Source of the DNA: Lactiplantibacillus brownii | GTDB lineage: Bacteria; Bacillota; Bacilli; Lactobacillales; Lactobacillaceae | DNA: 64,000 nucleotides | NCBI RefSeq assembly: GCF_031085375.1 | Contig: NZ_JAVCWF010000001.1 | Location: 1,674,001 to 1,738,000 of the forward strand | Direction of reading: 5' to 3' | In this document: piece after piece, positions 62,518 through 64,000 of the stretch | Numbering within the stretch: the first letter of the stretch is position 1 | Layout of the letters: each line of letters begins with the position of its first letter | The notes under the pieces: generated by a model | What the model was told of the DNA's origin: nothing | Databases searched by the model: none | The model's input: the letters and a program-made list of their open reading frames with translations, nothing else | Made by a program: the position numbers and the translations under genes

Positions 62518-64000
62518 TTACTTAACCATCTTACGTTTCTTAGCTTCTTTTTCCCGTGAATTCGTGTTTAGAATTGTCTTCCGTAAACGCACGTGTTCTG
62601 GGGTGATTTCACAATATTCGTCACTATTCAAGAATTCCAATGATTCTTCAAGCGTCAAATGAGTTGGCGTCTTGATTGTCGCAGTCAAATCCTTGTTTGA
62701 TGACCGAACGTTGGTCATGTTCTTACCTTTAGTGATATTAACTGAAATATCGTTTTCACGGCTATTTTGACCAACAATCATGCCTTCATAGACATCCGTA
62801 CCTGGGTCGACAAAGATCGTCCCACGTTCTTCGATACCCATCGTAGCATAAGTCGTTGTCTTACCTTGGTTGATTGAAACTAAGGCACCATTCCGACGAC
62901 CAGGGTTCCAGTTCTTGATTACAGGCGCATACTTAGCATACGTATGGTTCATGATACCGTAACCACGCGTTAATGATAAGAATTCAGTTGAATAACCGAT
63001 CAATCCACGTGAAGGTGCTAAGAAAGTCAAACGAGTTTGGCCGTTCCCAGTACTTTCCATGTTCTTCATTTCACCCTTACGTTGTGACAAGGTATCAATG
63101 ATGGCACCGGTATATTCATCAGGCGTATCGATTTGAACGGATTCAAATGGTTCGCTCCGAACACCTTCAACGTCACGATAAATAACTTCTGGACGGGAAG
63201 CTTGTAATTCATAACCTTCACGCCGTAACGTTTCGATTAAGATTGACAAATGTAATTCCCCACGACCAGAAACGACCCATGAACCAGGTTCGTCAGTATC
63301 GTCAACACGTAAAGAAACATCAGTTTCCAATTCAGACTTCAAGCGTAATTCCAATTGACGCGCAGTCACGAACTTACCTTCTTTACCAGCAAATGGTGAA
63401 GAGTTCGTCCCAAAGGTCATTTGTAAGGTTGGTTCGTCAATCCGTAAGATTGGTAAAGCTTCTGGTTTGCTAGAATCAGCAACCGTTTCACCAACGTTGA
63501 TATCTTCCATCCCTGAAACGGCAACCAAGTCACCAGCATGGGCTTCGTTGATTTCCAAACGTTGTAAACCAAAGAACCCAAACAATTTAGTGACCCGGAA
63601 GTTCTTCTTGGAACCATCAAGCTTCATGACAGCAACACTGTCACCAACTTTGATTGTCCCACGGAAAACCCGACCAATCCCAACACGACCAACATAATCA
63701 TTATAATCAAGTAAAGCTACTTGGAATTGTAATGGTTCGTCAGAGTTATCGATTGGCGCTGGAATCGTCTTGATAATGGTATCGAAGACAGGTTTCATGG
63801 TATGTTCTTGCTTAGCAGGATCTGATTCGTAACTTGAAGTCCCATTTAAAGCTGAAACGTAAACCACTGGGAAGTCTAATTGAGATTCGTCCGCACCTAA
63901 TTCAATGAATAGGTCCAAAACTTCATCAACGACTTCTTCAGGACGAGCACCTGGGCGGTCAATCTTGTTGATCACAACGATAGGTGTCAAATGTTGTTCC
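62518..64000 (-). CDS. typA: Translational GTPase TypA/BipA (partial, N-terminus outside window)
   Basis: A ribosome-associated GTPase needed for stress and low-temperature growth. About 494 C-terminal residues are present. The G4 motif occurs at the window edge (PIVVINKIDRPGAR), followed by the beta-barrel domain (ILRIDEPTLQMTFGTNSSPFAGKEG), the EF-G-like domain with RPEVIYRD and the BipA-specific C-terminal domain (GTIFVDPGTDVYEGMIVGQN). The frame remains open at 64000; residues encoding G1-G3 lie beyond it. A TTG at 63990 is an internal Leu, not the start. Confidence 0.97.
   Translation of the reverse strand, partial: EQHLTPIVVINKIDRPGARPEEVVDEVLDLFIELGADESQLDFPVVYVSALNGTSSYESDPAKQEHTMKPVFDTIIKTIPAPIDNSDEPLQFQVALLDYNDYVGRVGIGRVFRGTIKVGDSVAVMKLDGSKKNFRVTKLFGFFGLQRLEINEAHAGDLVAVSGMEDINVGETVADSSKPEALPILRIDEPTLQMTFGTNSSPFAGKEGKFVTARQLELRLKSELETDVSLRVDDTDEPGSWVVSGRGELHLSILIETLRREGYELQASRPEVIYRDVEGVRSEPFESVQIDTPDEYTGAIIDTLSQRKGEMKNMESTGNGQTRLTFLAPSRGLIGYSTEFLSLTRGYGIMNHTYAKYAPVIKNWNPGRRNGALVSINQGKTTTYATMGIEERGTIFVDPGTDVYEGMIVGQNSRENDISVNITKGKNMTNVRSSNKDLTATIKTPTHLTLEESLEFLNSDEYCEITPEHVRLRKTILNTNSREKEAKKRKMVK

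Noticed and set aside
63990..64000. typA beginning at the TTG at 63990
   Set aside because: Residues upstream (EQH before LTPIVVINK) continue the GTPase domain; the true start is outside the window.
1..64000. CRISPR arrays, insertion sequences, prophage or rRNA
   Set aside because: No regularly spaced repeats, transposase, integrase, phage structural genes or rRNA-like sequence were seen on either strand.

Overview
The window looks like chromosomal DNA of a lactic acid bacterium of the Lactiplantibacillus (L. plantarum) group. Three things point there: gene content and order typical of low-to-mid GC Lactobacillaceae, including D-lactate dehydrogenase, a mevalonate-pathway HMG-CoA synthase, pyruvate oxidase, a fructose PTS operon and a pyc-ftsW-typA block; GGAGG-type ribosome binding sites; and a D-LDH with the family's catalytic residues at the expected positions. 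The species call rests on remembered gene order and protein likeness, not on a search. Most genes lie on the minus strand.

Layout. 1-3.0 kb: a heterodimeric ABC exporter, its second subunit cut by the window edge. 3.2-8.9 kb: ldhD, trmN6-yazA, plsC, yneF, ynzC, lexA with an overlapping LexA box, and an AlkD-like DNA glycosylase. 9-10.6 kb: mvaS and a hypothetical gene. 10.6-15.3 kb is an accessory stretch. It holds an AT-rich Fic gene downstream of the 3' end of a tRNA-Ser(CGA) gene, an EIIA-Glc-like protein that has lost its phosphorylated histidine, and a TyrZ-type tyrS in an apparent operon with a SAM methyltransferase. 15.4-18.9 kb: a GntR(YtrA)-regulated ABC operon with a small unknown protein translationally coupled between ATPase and permeases. 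19-21.3 kb: rrf2-pox, with similar inverted repeats at both promoters. 21.3-28.2 kb: rnz-SDR-lapA-recJ-apt operon and obg. 28.2-32.3 kb: fruRKA, preceded by a 10-bp-phased TTTTGA repeat array. 32.3-38 kb: a lipoprotein metallophosphoesterase, uvrC and an amino-acid ABC system whose binding protein and permease are fused.

38-50.3 kb is housekeeping: a 55-codon small gene, a HesB-like protein, a MazG-like pyrophosphohydrolase, engB, clpX, tig, tuf, a TPR-like protein, RNase J2, dapA, an MFS exporter, rpsO and rpsT. 50.3-64 kb: comEA-comEB-comEC-holA (DNA uptake plus clamp-loader delta), ylbG-rsmD-coaD-sepM, pyruvate carboxylase, ftsW and the C-terminal part of typA.

The best leads for something undescribed are: the tyrS2-methyltransferase operon, with a perfect palindrome and a cre-like site in its leader; the histidine-less EIIA; the Fic gene next to tRNA-Ser; the phased repeats before fruR; the holA gene, which can only begin at AUU or AUC; and the in-frame comEB-TAG-comEC junction without a ribosome binding site. 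No CRISPR array, insertion sequence, prophage or rRNA gene was seen.
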